From: Ancylobacter radicis
GTDB taxonomy: Bacteria; Pseudomonadota; Alphaproteobacteria; Rhizobiales; Xanthobacteraceae
Direction: 5' to 3'
DNA length: 64,000 nt
NCBI RefSeq assembly: GCF_018449475.1
Contig: NZ_JAHCQH010000022.1
Span: forward strand, 85,722 to 149,721
Each line of letters starts with the position of its first letter. Position 1 is the first letter of the stretch. The notes under the pieces are model-generated. The model was not told the DNA's origin and searched no databases. It was given only the letters and a program-made list of their open reading frames with translations. This document shows positions 1-7,762 of the stretch, one piece after another. The position numbers and the translations under genes were made by a program.

Positions 1-1228
1 CGTCCTCGCCCTCCGCTTCCGTGCCATAGCGCGGGTCGCGGATCGGCCGTCCATAGGTCGGGCTCGCGCGGTCCATGTCGATACCGCGCGCCCAGTTCAC
101 GCCGTCCTCGAAGGGCGCGGCAACGAGCAACTCACCCGTGGCGCGGTCGAGCGTGTAGGCAAAGCCGTTGCGGTCGAAATGGGTGAGCAGGGGGCGCATA
201 TGGTCGTCCACGGTCTGATCGGTCAGGATCATCTCGTTCACGCCGTCATAGTCCCACTCGTCATGCGGGGTCATCTGGTAGACCCAGCGCGCCATGCCGC
301 TATCCGCGTCGCGGGCGATGATGGCGGATGCCCAGCGGTTGTCGCCGGGCCGCTGGGAGGGGTTCCAGGTGCCGGGATTGGCGGTGCCGTAATAGATCAG
401 GTTCAGCCGGGGATCATAGGCGAACCAGCCCCAGGGCGCGCCGCCGCCCAGCGTCCATTGCTCGCCCTCCCAGCTCTTGAGCGAGGAGTCCGGCCCGACC
501 GGCTTGCCGAGTTCGGTGGTCTTTTCCGGGTCCACCCGCATCTCGGCATCCGGCCCGGTGGAATAGGCCCGCCAGAGCCGCGCGCCGTCCTTCAGCGCAT
601 AGGCGGTGATATGGCCGCGCGCGCCGAACTCCGCCCCGGCGATGCCGACGATCAACTTGTCTTTCACCGGCATCACCGTGGAGGTGTTGGATTCGCCGTG
701 CCTGGGGTCGCCATTGGCGACCTTCCAGCGCACTGCCCCGGTCCTGGCGTCGAGCGCGACGACGGTGGTGTCGGCCTGCGCGAGGAACACCAGGCCGTCC
801 GCATAGGCGAGGCCGCGATTGACCAGATCGCAGCACATGATGCCGGCGACGTCGCGCGTCTGCTGCGGCTCGTAGCGCCAGAGGATGCGTCCGTCATTGT
901 CGAGATCGAGCGCGTAGATGATGTTCGGGAAGGGCGTGTGCAGATACATCACGCCATCGACGACCAGCGGGCTGCCCTCATGGCCGCGCAGCACGCCGGT
1001 CGAGAAGGTCCACGCGACCTGCAACTGGCCGACATTGCCGGCATTGATCTGGTCGAGCCGGGAGTAGCGCGTATTGGCGTAATCGAGCGTCTGCAACACC
1101 TGCACGCCGGGGTCGGCGAGATGGGCGAGCACGTCCTCATTGGCAGAGGCGGCGCTTCCCGTCGCGGCGAGAGCGAGGCTTCCTGCCAGAGCGATGAACC
1201 GGCGCCGCCATGTTCCGCACGCACGCAT
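1..1228 (-). CDS. xoxF: XoxF-type PQQ-dependent methanol dehydrogenase (C-terminus beyond window)
   Basis: Periplasmic quinoprotein alcohol dehydrogenase that oxidises methanol or similar alcohols and passes electrons to a cytochrome c. The start at 1228 follows a GGAG ribosome site, and residues 1-31 look like a signal peptide (twin arginines, then an Ala/Leu core ending SAASA). About 409 residues of an expected ~600 are present. Adjacent cysteines at residues 132-133 (MCCDLVNRG context) form the family's vicinal disulfide. WDYDG places catalytic Asp at 326 and a second Asp at 328; family knowledge ties this extra Asp to lanthanide binding, whereas calcium MxaF enzymes have Ala. PQQ-propeller segments GSPLV and GTWNP are visible. 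The cytochrome and XoxJ genes are not in view. Confidence 0.88.
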   Translation of the reverse strand, partial: MRACGTWRRRFIALAGSLALAATGSAASANEDVLAHLADPGVQVLQTLDYANTRYSRLDQINAGNVGQLQVAWTFSTGVLRGHEGSPLVVDGVMYLHTPFPNIIYALDLDNDGRILWRYEPQQTRDVAGIMCCDLVNRGLAYADGLVFLAQADTTVVALDARTGAVRWKVANGDPRHGESNTSTVMPVKDKLIVGIAGAEFGARGHITAYALKDGARLWRAYSTGPDAEMRVDPEKTTELGKPVGPDSSLKSWEGEQWTLGGGAPWGWFAYDPRLNLIYYGTANPGTWNPSQRPGDNRWASAIIARDADSGMARWVYQMTPHDEWDYDGVNEMILTDQTVDDHMRPLLTHFDRNGFAYTLDRATGELLVAAPFEDGVNWARGIDMDRASPTYGRPIRDPRYGTEAEGED

Positions 1229-1339
1229 GAGAACTCCTGCCCGATTGCGCCCCGTGAGACGGCGCCCATAGAGCCGTCCTGCTGTCGATAACATGCCCGC
1301 CGGGTCTGTCGGCAAGATCACGCTGGGGCAGGGTGCGGC

Positions 1340-1360
1340 AATGTTGACACCCTTAACATT
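1340..1360. promoter_or_regulatory. Inverted repeat AATGTT-N9-AACATT with a TTGACA box between xoxF and the DoxX gene
   Basis: The 177-bp divergent gap holds AATGTT (1340-1345) and AACATT (1355-1360). A TTGACA hexamer at 1344-1349 overlaps the left arm. No good -10 box lies 17 bases further on. It may be an operator or a -35 element for the rightward gene; this is inference from sequence only. Confidence 0.3.
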
Positions 1361-1405
1361 CAGCGGCACTGATGCGCGCGTCATCCCTGTGCCGCGTGAT
1401 CCGCC

Positions 1406-1867
1406 ATGCTGTTCTTCGTTCTTGTCGCGCTGGCGAGCGGGCTGGCCTATCTCGTCCAGATGCTGGTGATGCCGGCCGCCGATCTGCCGTTCGCCATGGC
1501 ATGGGGGCTGGCCGGGGGCCTGATGTTCGCGGGGGTCGATCACCTGCGCACGCCGCAGCGTTACCGGCCGATGCTGCCGCCCCTCGTGCCCTGGCCCGGC
1601 TTGGTCATTGCCTTCACCGGCCTGTGCGAGATTGCCGGCGCGGTGGGGCTGGTGCTGCCGCCAACCCGGCTCCTCGCGGGCTGGATGCTGGCGCTCTATT
1701 TCGTCTGCGTCTTCCCCGCGAATATCCGCAACGCGATCCAAGGCCTGGCCGTCGACGGCTTGCCGGGCGCGCGCTGGTATTACTGGCTGCGCCTGCCGTT
1801 CCAGCCGCTCATCATCTGGTGGGCGCTGTTCGCGGTGGGCATCACGCGCTGGCCATTCGCGGGCTGA
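1406..1867 (+). CDS. DoxX-like integral membrane protein
   Basis: A 153-residue protein with four predicted membrane segments (about residues 2-20, 25-42, 60-105 as two helices, 130-150). It has the DoxX-family layout: a central GLCEIAGAVGL stretch and a loop ending FPANIRNA. DoxX-like proteins are small four-helix membrane proteins whose substrate is usually unknown, some acting with quinol or thiol oxidation. The start is not backed by a clear ribosome site. It is divergent from xoxF and converges on the DUF1989 gene with a 3-base gap. No specific function can be assigned. Confidence 0.75.
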   Translation: MLFFVLVALASGLAYLVQMLVMPAADLPFAMAWGLAGGLMFAGVDHLRTPQRYRPMLPPLVPWPGLVIAFTGLCEIAGAVGLVLPPTRLLAGWMLALYFVCVFPANIRNAIQGLAVDGLPGARWYYWLRLPFQPLIIWWALFAVGITRWPFAG

Positions 1868-1870
1868 TTT

Positions 1871-2461
1871 TCAGTCGTGAATGGCGAAATGCGCGTCGAC
1901 CGGCTTGCCGCCATTGATCGGCGTGATGTCCTGCGGGCAGGCGGAGAACACCACGACGCAGTCGCGCGCGGCGCGCAGCACCACCTTGTCGCCCGGCTTG
2001 CAGGGCGGTTCGCCCTGAACCAGCGTGAAGTCGGCGTCGATCGGGATGTTCATGAACAGGTTGAGCGGCTGGGGGATGTGGTGAAAATCCAGTCCCAGCT
2101 CGGCGAGCGCCTCCACCATGTTGTCCGCGCAGTTGCGATGATATTCGGTGCAGCCGAGGTGCTCGTAGCGCCAGCGGTCGCAGGCGGCCATGATGGTGTC
2201 GTGGATGCCGGAGGAGGTGTCCGCCTCCATCATCAGGATCGGCTCGCGGCGATTGGTCCACAGCGTCTGGCCGATGGCGGGCATCAGCCGGCCATTCTGC
2301 ACCCGCGTATGCTCCATCGACATGAAGTGATCGAGGTCTTCCACGCAGAACGCCCAGGTGTCGACCACCTGCGTCCCGTGGGTGTTGATGACCTCGACGG
2401 CCTGTCCCGCCGAGAGGCGGACGGCCTTGCCGTGGCGGGCGGGAATGGTCTCGATCGGCAT
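1871..2461 (-). CDS. DUF1989 / urea carboxylase-associated family protein
   Basis: A 196-residue cytosolic protein with the DUF1989 pattern: an N-terminal beta domain (INTHGTQVVDTWAF near residues 27-40), MSMEHTR near 50, and the motif CTEYHRNCADN near 103-113. The family includes urea carboxylase-associated proteins and the two subunits of carboxyguanidine deiminase, which act in nitrogen release from urea or guanidine. Only one copy is present here and there is no urea/guanidine carboxylase or allophanate hydrolase gene in the window. It ends the seven-gene operon, starting 7 bases after the upstream ureohydrolase stop. A role in processing the hydrolase product or a related guanidino acid is inferred. 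Confidence 0.8.
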   Translation of the reverse strand: MPIETIPARHGKAVRLSAGQAVEVINTHGTQVVDTWAFCVEDLDHFMSMEHTRVQNGRLMPAIGQTLWTNRREPILMMEADTSSGIHDTIMAACDRWRYEHLGCTEYHRNCADNMVEALAELGLDFHHIPQPLNLFMNIPIDADFTLVQGEPPCKPGDKVVLRAARDCVVVFSACPQDITPINGGKPVDAHFAIHD

Positions 2462-2468
2462 GACGGCC

Positions 2469-3428
2469 TCACACGGGGCGGACGCGACGCCGCGCGGCCC
2501 AGCGCGGCTGATCGCAGATATGGGCGAGGAACTCGATGACGGTGACGGCGCCGAGATAGGCGGTGACGCCGGTGCCGACATCAAGCGGCGGATTGACCTC
2601 GACGAAGTCGAAGGCGACGACCTCGTAATTCTCGGCGATGGCCTTCAGGCTGTCGCGCAGTTCCGGGTAGCTCATGCCGTTCGGCTCGGCCGAGACGCAG
2701 CCCGGCACCAGCGACATGTCGAGCGCGTCCACGTCGATGGAGACATAGACCTTCGATTCCCTCGGCAGCAGCGTGCCGATGCCGGCCGGGCCGATGGCGC
2801 GGAACTCGCCCATCGGGATGATCCGGTTTCCGTCGGCCTCGACATCTTCCATCATCGGCCGCGCCGAGCGCAGGCTGCGAATGCCGATCTGGGTGAGGCT
2901 CAGCTTGGTCGGCAGCGCGTTGATGTGCCGGAAGGCGTGGCCATTGGTGTAGCGCAGCCCGCCGTCAATATCGGCATAGTCGCTATGGGCGTCGAAGTGC
3001 AGGACGTGGACCGGCTGCTCCAGCGCGCGGAAGATCGGATAGGTGATCGAGTGATCGCCACCCAGCACCACGGGCATGGCCCCGGCGGCGAGGATCGCCT
3101 TCACGTCGCGGGTGATGTTGGCGAAGGTGGCTTCCACATTGGTCGGCTGCACGTCGACATCGCCGCAGTCGACGATGCGTCCGCCCGCGAGTTCCTCGAC
3201 GAGATAGGATCGCTTCGTTTCCGGGTCGTAGATGCCGGAAGTGCCGAAGCGCAGCGAATGCTCGCGCAGCGCGCGGGGCGCCATGCGCGAGCCGGGCAGG
3301 AAGGGCGAACCCTCGTCGAACGGCACGCCGAGCACGGCAATGTCGGCGTCGATGGCGCCGAAATCCTCGACGATGCGCGAGCGCAGGAAGCTCGGTATGC
3401 CGACATAGGGGCGGTTGACGCGGGACAT
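2469..3428 (-). CDS. Agmatinase/ureohydrolase family enzyme (copy 1)
   Basis: A 319-residue binuclear-manganese ureohydrolase. Metal-ligand motifs are GGDHS, HFDAHSD and SIDVDALD, in the order found in agmatinase, guanidinobutyrase, guanidinopropionase and guanidine hydrolase. Such enzymes split a guanidino group into urea (or ammonia products) plus an amine. The start at 3428 gives MSRVNRPYVG, aligning with family N-termini. It lies 10 bases after the ATPase stop and 7 bases before the DUF1989 start. It differs clearly from the second ureohydrolase of the operon (6621-7610), so the two probably act on different substrates. Sequence alone does not decide between agmatine, guanidinobutyrate, guanidine and others. 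Confidence 0.85.
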   Translation of the reverse strand: MSRVNRPYVGIPSFLRSRIVEDFGAIDADIAVLGVPFDEGSPFLPGSRMAPRALREHSLRFGTSGIYDPETKRSYLVEELAGGRIVDCGDVDVQPTNVEATFANITRDVKAILAAGAMPVVLGGDHSITYPIFRALEQPVHVLHFDAHSDYADIDGGLRYTNGHAFRHINALPTKLSLTQIGIRSLRSARPMMEDVEADGNRIIPMGEFRAIGPAGIGTLLPRESKVYVSIDVDALDMSLVPGCVSAEPNGMSYPELRDSLKAIAENYEVVAFDFVEVNPPLDVGTGVTAYLGAVTVIEFLAHICDQPRWAARRRVRPV

Positions 3429-3438
3429 GGCAGCTCCG

Positions 3439-4239
3439 TCAGGCGAGGGGAGGGGCCGGGCCGTCGCGATGCGACAGCACCAGATCGAGAAAGCCTTTGA
3501 GCCGCGGATCGCGCGGCGCGTCGATGAGCTGGCGCGCCGGCCCTTCCTCGACGATGCGGCCGTGATCCATGAAGGCGATCCGGTCCGCCACATTGGCGGC
3601 AAAGCCGATCTCATGGGTGACCACCAGCATCGTCGTGCCGGCCTCGGCGAGCTGGCGCAGCACCGCCAGCACCTCGCCCACGAGTTCGGGATCGAGCGCG
3701 GATGTGGGCTCGTCGAACAGCATCAGCGCCGGGTCCATGGCGAGCGCGCGGGCGATGGCGACGCGCTGCTTCTGCCCGCCGGACAGCGAATGCGGGTAGC
3801 GTTCCGCACGGTCGGCCAGGCCAAGGCGGGCGAGCAGGTCGCGGGCGCGGCGTGTCGCCTCCTCGCGGGGGCGCTTCAGCACCACGATTTGCGGGCGAAC
3901 GATGTTCTCCAGCGCGGTCAGATGCGGCCAGAGGTTCAATTGCTGGAAGACGAGGCCGATCCTCGGACGGATGCGGTCGATCTCCCGTCCGCTCTGCCGG
4001 CGCACCACGGCGCCGATGCGCTCGCGGCCGAAGGGCTGGCCGGCCACCTCGATGAAGCCGTCATCGGGCTGTTCCAGCCAGGTCAGGCAGCGCAAGAAGG
4101 TGCTCTTGCCACAGCCGGAGGGACCGATCAGGGCGACGATCTCGCCCGGCTGGATCTCCAGATAGACCGAGTCCAGGGCCGTGGTGCCACGGAACTGCTT
4201 GGTCAGGCCTTCGACCTTGAGGGCCAGCGTCGCGGTCAT
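3439..4239 (-). CDS. Polar amino acid-type ABC transporter ATP-binding protein
   Basis: A 266-residue cytoplasmic ATPase with Walker A GPSGCGKST, Q-loop VFQQLNLWPH, signature LSGGQKQR, Walker B LMLFDEPTSALD and switch histidine VTHE. It belongs to the GlnQ/HisP group. A roughly 20-residue basic insertion (RERIGAVVRRQSGREIDR region) precedes the Q-loop and is longer than in GlnQ. Its ATG overlaps the stop of the preceding permease by 4 bases, a sign of translational coupling. It energises the importer made with the two permeases and the binding protein encoded upstream. Confidence 0.93.
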   Translation of the reverse strand: MTATLALKVEGLTKQFRGTTALDSVYLEIQPGEIVALIGPSGCGKSTFLRCLTWLEQPDDGFIEVAGQPFGRERIGAVVRRQSGREIDRIRPRIGLVFQQLNLWPHLTALENIVRPQIVVLKRPREEATRRARDLLARLGLADRAERYPHSLSGGQKQRVAIARALAMDPALMLFDEPTSALDPELVGEVLAVLRQLAEAGTTMLVVTHEIGFAANVADRIAFMDHGRIVEEGPARQLIDAPRDPRLKGFLDLVLSHRDGPAPPLA

Positions 4240-4958
4240 CGCGCGGGCCTCCGTTCGAGCGAGAGGTAACGGTCGGCGATCGGGTTGCGGGTGACGCTCT
4301 GGCGCTGGGCGAGGCCGACGCGGGCCTCCAGCCGGCGCGAGGTTTCGGCGATGACGATGGCGATCATCCAGTAGATCAGCGTGATCGCGGCGAAGACCTC
4401 GAACGGGGCGAAGGTGTTCCCCTGGATCACCAGGCCTTGATAGGTCAGTTCCGGCACGGTGATGGAGGAGAGCACGGCGCTTTCCTTCATCATGGTCAGC
4501 GTCATGTTGGTCGAGGGCGGGATGATGGTGCGCAGGACCTGAGGCGCCACCACGTTCCACATGGCCTGTGCCGGCGACATGCCGATGGCGCGGGCGGATT
4601 CGAACTGGCCGCGCGGCAAGGCGAGGATCGCGGCGCGCACGATCTCGGAATAATAGGCGCTGACGAAAAGCGAGAGCGCCAGCGTTCCGGCAAACAGCGC
4701 GGGCATCCGCACGCCGCTGAAGGGCAGGCCGTAATAGACCAGGAACAGGATGATGATGAAGGGGATGTTGCGCAGCACCTCGACATAGGTGCCGGCGATG
4801 GCGCGCAGCGTCCGGCTCCGCGCCATTCCCAGCAGGGCCACGCCGATGCCCAGCAGGTAGCCGAGGACGAGCGCCATGACGGTGATGCGGATGGTGAGCC
4901 AGGTGCCCTGCAGCAGCAGTTCCCAGTAATCGAGCAGCATCCACGGATCGAAGCGCAT
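4236..4958 (-). CDS. Polar amino acid-type ABC transporter permease
   Basis: A 240-residue HisM/GlnP-type inner-membrane permease with an N-terminal membrane helix, further helices around residues 15-40, 55-110 and 185-210, and the EAA loop region (ARAIGMSPAQAMWNVVAPQVLR) that contacts the ATPase. It starts 3 bases after the stop of the other permease and overlaps the ATPase start, so the two permeases probably form a heterodimer. The charged C-terminus carries no added domain. Confidence 0.92.
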   Translation of the reverse strand: MRFDPWMLLDYWELLLQGTWLTIRITVMALVLGYLLGIGVALLGMARSRTLRAIAGTYVEVLRNIPFIIILFLVYYGLPFSGVRMPALFAGTLALSLFVSAYYSEIVRAAILALPRGQFESARAIGMSPAQAMWNVVAPQVLRTIIPPSTNMTLTMMKESAVLSSITVPELTYQGLVIQGNTFAPFEVFAAITLIYWMIAIVIAETSRRLEARVGLAQRQSVTRNPIADRYLSLERRPAR

Positions 4959-4961
4959 GGC

Positions 4962-5621
4962 TCAGGCCCTCGAGACGGCGTAGCGGGCTTCGGCGAATTT
5001 GCCGACAAGGCTGATGACCAGATTCATCACCAGGAAGATCAGCGCGGCGCCGAGCAGCGTCTCGAAGGGGCGGTAGCTGGCGGCGGAAATCTGCTGGGCG
5101 GTGCGCAGCACTTCGACCACGGTGATGACGGAGAGCAGCGCCGTGCCCTTCACCACGATGGTCGCCTCGTTGATGAGGACCGGAATGACCCGCCGGAACA
5201 GCTGCGGCAGCACAACCTTGTACCAGATGGCGCGCGGCGGCAGGCCGAGCGCGGTCGACGCCTCGATCTGGCCGGGGTCGATGGTGGCCAGCCCGCCGCG
5301 CAGCGTCTCGGAAACGAAGATCATCGAATTGAAGGCGATGGCGGCGACACCGGCGACTTCCGGCCTCATGTCGAGGCCGACCGAGGGCAGCACGTAATAG
5401 GCGATGAAGATCTGGATCAGCAGCGGCGTGCCGCGCACGAAGCTGATGACGACGGCGATCACCTCATTGACCACCGGGAGCTTGGCGGCGCGCAGGATGG
5501 TGAGTCCGGTGCCGAGCAGCACCGACAGCGCCATGATGATCAGCGCGAGGCGGATATTGACCAGCGAGGCATCGATCAGCCGCGGCATCACGGAGAGGAG
5601 ATACTCGAAATTGAACTTCAA
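4962..5621 (-). CDS. Polar amino acid-type ABC transporter permease
   Basis: A 219-residue HisQ/GlnP-type permease. It has an amphipathic N-terminus, membrane segments about residues 20-42, 55-80, 85-105 and 185-205, and the EAA loop (STALGLPPRAIWYKVVLPQLFR) that docks on the ATPase. It is the first permease after the binding-protein gene, 48 bases downstream of it. It pairs with the 240-residue permease in this putative guanidino-compound importer. Confidence 0.92.
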   Translation of the reverse strand: MKFNFEYLLSVMPRLIDASLVNIRLALIIMALSVLLGTGLTILRAAKLPVVNEVIAVVISFVRGTPLLIQIFIAYYVLPSVGLDMRPEVAGVAAIAFNSMIFVSETLRGGLATIDPGQIEASTALGLPPRAIWYKVVLPQLFRRVIPVLINEATIVVKGTALLSVITVVEVLRTAQQISAASYRPFETLLGAALIFLVMNLVISLVGKFAEARYAVSRA

Positions 5622-5669
5622 GGTCGATCATCTCCTCTCGCGTTCAGGCAGGGTGCCGGCTGGCGGGTG

Positions 5670-6524
5670 TCACTCCGCGCCGGGCGGCAGGTAGCCGGAA
5701 TCCGGGATCTTCATCTCGAAGCCGAACCACTTCATCTGCAGGGCGGCGAGGCGGCCATCGTCGCGCATCTTCTTGATCGAGGCGGAGATGGCGTCGCGCA
5801 GATCCTTGTCGTCCGGGCGGGTGACCCAGGCGAGATAGGGGTAGCCGCCATCCTTCGGGGTGGCGATGGCCAGCTCGAACAGGTCCGGCTTTTCCTTCAC
5901 CGCTACCGCAAGCGCCGGCAGCGACTGCATGACGGCGTCGACCTCGCCATTGGCGAGCGCGACATAGGCCTCGGGGAAGGCGGTGAACAGCTTGAGTTCC
6001 TTGAAACCCGTGCCGCCGGCGGCCTTGAGCTTCTCGTCGAGGGCGCGCGCCACCGGCTCGGTGGATGAGGCGAGCTGGGTGGCCATCACCTTGCCGTTGA
6101 AGTCCTCGATCTTGGCGATGGCGTCGCCCTTGCGCTTCATCGTGTAGGGCATGCCGTCGGCGATCGGGAAGGTGTAGGCGTAACGCTTGGCCCGCTCCTC
6201 ATTGATGCCGACCGTGGTCGCGACGAAATCGAACTTGCCGGCCAGCACGCCCGGCAGGATGCCCTGCCAGGGCAGGTCGAGCTGGTTGAGCTTCTTCACG
6301 CCGAGATCCTGCACCACCACGGCGAGGATGTCGGCGCCATAGCCGACGATCTTGCCGTCCTTCACGAATTCGAAGGGCGGGAAGGCGGCCTCGGTGCCGA
6401 CCGTGACCTCACCGGTGCGCTTGATCTTCTCCAGCGTCGTCTCGGCGGCGGCGGGCAGGGCAAGCGTGGTGGCGCAGGCGGCGCCGGCCACGAGCATGAG
6501 CATTCTGCGGCACATCAGTGACAT
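5670..6524 (-). CDS. Periplasmic amino acid-type substrate-binding protein (SBP family 3)
   Basis: A 284-residue binding protein. Residues 1-29 form a signal peptide (MCRRMLMLVAG, then an Ala-rich core ending AAAE). The mature part starts with TLEKIKRTGEVTVGTEAAFPPFEF, the usual family-3 opening. NGEVDAVMQS near residue 190 is the hinge-side motif. The chosen ATG at 6524 gives a normal signal peptide. It lies between the second ureohydrolase and the permeases, which suggests the ligand is a guanidino compound or basic amino acid derivative. Confidence 0.92.
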   Translation of the reverse strand: MSLMCRRMLMLVAGAACATTLALPAAAETTLEKIKRTGEVTVGTEAAFPPFEFVKDGKIVGYGADILAVVVQDLGVKKLNQLDLPWQGILPGVLAGKFDFVATTVGINEERAKRYAYTFPIADGMPYTMKRKGDAIAKIEDFNGKVMATQLASSTEPVARALDEKLKAAGGTGFKELKLFTAFPEAYVALANGEVDAVMQSLPALAVAVKEKPDLFELAIATPKDGGYPYLAWVTRPDDKDLRDAISASIKKMRDDGRLAALQMKWFGFEMKIPDSGYLPPGAE

Positions 6525-6620
6525 GGAACGGCCCTCTGGTTTTCGTGTCGTTGGGTGAAAGGATGTTCCCAGGCGCGGTCGGGGGTCCTCGCCGGGGAAC
6601 GGCACGCGCACGCTTGCCCC

Positions 6621-7610
6621 TCAGGGGGCTTCGATCGTCGAAGGGTCGATCTTCGGCGCGTCGAAATAGTTGGCCCGCACGGCGGCGCCGATCAGGTTCA
6701 CGATGAGCCGGCCGGCGGTGATGCAGCTGATCATGTTCACATCGCTGGATGGGGTGATCTCGACGATGTCCATGCCCATCACCCGTCCCTTGGCGACAAG
6801 GCCGTGGATGAGCTTGCGCACCTGGTGGAAGGTCAGCCCGCCCGGCGCCGGGCCCTCGACCGCCGGCATGACCGACGGGTCGAGCCCGTCGGCATCGACG
6901 GTGATGTAGTATTTGCCGCCGTCCGGGATGCGGGCGAGCACCGCCTCGATGCCGCTGTCATGTACCTCGAAGGCCGGAATGATGTTGGCGCCATAGGCCA
7001 GCGCCGCCTCGACCTCTTCGGGCCGGCCGGAGCCCTGAGCCCGGATGCCGATCTGGAAGATGTCCGTGATGTGGGCCATCTCGGAGGCGCGGCGGATCGG
7101 GCTGGAAAGACCGTCGGTGACCCCGTTCACATGGTCGCGCCAGTCGATATGGGCATCCACCTGGATGAGCGTGATCGGCCCGTGATCCTCGAAGGCGCGC
7201 AGGATCGGGATCGGGATGCCATGGTCGCCGCCGAGCGTGATCGGCATGGCGCCAGCTTTGAGAATCTTGCGGACGGCCTGCTCGGCCCGGACATAGTGGC
7301 TCGTCAGGTCGGTCATGTCGGCCGGCACATTGCCGACGTCGACCGCCTTCACCGCCCGGTTGTCGTAGATCGGCCCGCCGACGTCGAAATCGTGGCGCTG
7401 GAGATGGCGCGAAATGCGGTCGGTCATCGCGCGCACCGCGTCCGGGGCCTTGGACTGGTCGTTGGTGATGGCGCCGGCATGATAGGCGCTGCCATAGGGA
7501 ATGCCGAGAAAGGCGATATGGGCGTCCAGCGCATCGAGATCGGTCGAGATCGGCGCGTACAGGAAGCTCTGGTGAGCCTTGGACGGCTCGACGGTGAGCG
7601 GCAGAACCAT
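6621..7610 (-). CDS. Agmatinase/ureohydrolase family enzyme (copy 2)
   Basis: A 329-residue ureohydrolase, first gene of the leftward operon. Binuclear metal motifs are GGDHGIP, QVDAHIDWRD and TVDADGLDPS. GGDHGIP (Gly where agmatinase usually has Ser) and the SAYHAGAITNDQSKAP N-terminal loop separate it from copy 1. The start at 7610 is fixed by a GGGAGG ribosome site 6-7 bases upstream. The gene is divergent from the LysR gene. Guanidinobutyrase, guanidinopropionase or an agmatinase-like activity are all possible; family membership is secure, substrate is not. Confidence 0.87.
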   Translation of the reverse strand: MVLPLTVEPSKAHQSFLYAPISTDLDALDAHIAFLGIPYGSAYHAGAITNDQSKAPDAVRAMTDRISRHLQRHDFDVGGPIYDNRAVKAVDVGNVPADMTDLTSHYVRAEQAVRKILKAGAMPITLGGDHGIPIPILRAFEDHGPITLIQVDAHIDWRDHVNGVTDGLSSPIRRASEMAHITDIFQIGIRAQGSGRPEEVEAALAYGANIIPAFEVHDSGIEAVLARIPDGGKYYITVDADGLDPSVMPAVEGPAPGGLTFHQVRKLIHGLVAKGRVMGMDIVEITPSSDVNMISCITAGRLIVNLIGAAVRANYFDAPKIDPSTIEAP

Positions 7611-7749
7611 GGGACCTCCCAGCGGTCGGAGCGGCGGCATGGCCGACGATCCTTCCGCGACGTGAATTTCCGGGCGCAGCCTGACTGCGGATTTTCACGG
7701 TAGGCGCCCTGCGTAGGATTAAAAATGTCGCAGATCGAACCCATGCTTG

Positions 7750-7755
7750 TATAAT
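7750..7755 (+). promoter_or_regulatory. TATAAT -10 box immediately before the LysR gene
   Basis: A perfect TATAAT at 7750-7755 would start transcription near 7762, almost on the ATG at 7763. The -35 region (around 7727-7732, GTCGCA) is poor, as expected for a regulated promoter. It overlaps an alternative ATG at 7754, making that longer start unlikely. Confidence 0.45.
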
Positions 7756-7762
7756 GTGCAAC

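Noticed and set aside
2469..7610. Simple agmatine-only or arginase pathway
   Set aside because: Two divergent ureohydrolases with their own importer and a DUF1989 gene are more than agmatine-to-putrescine needs, and no arginine decarboxylase is present; kept as an open substrate question.
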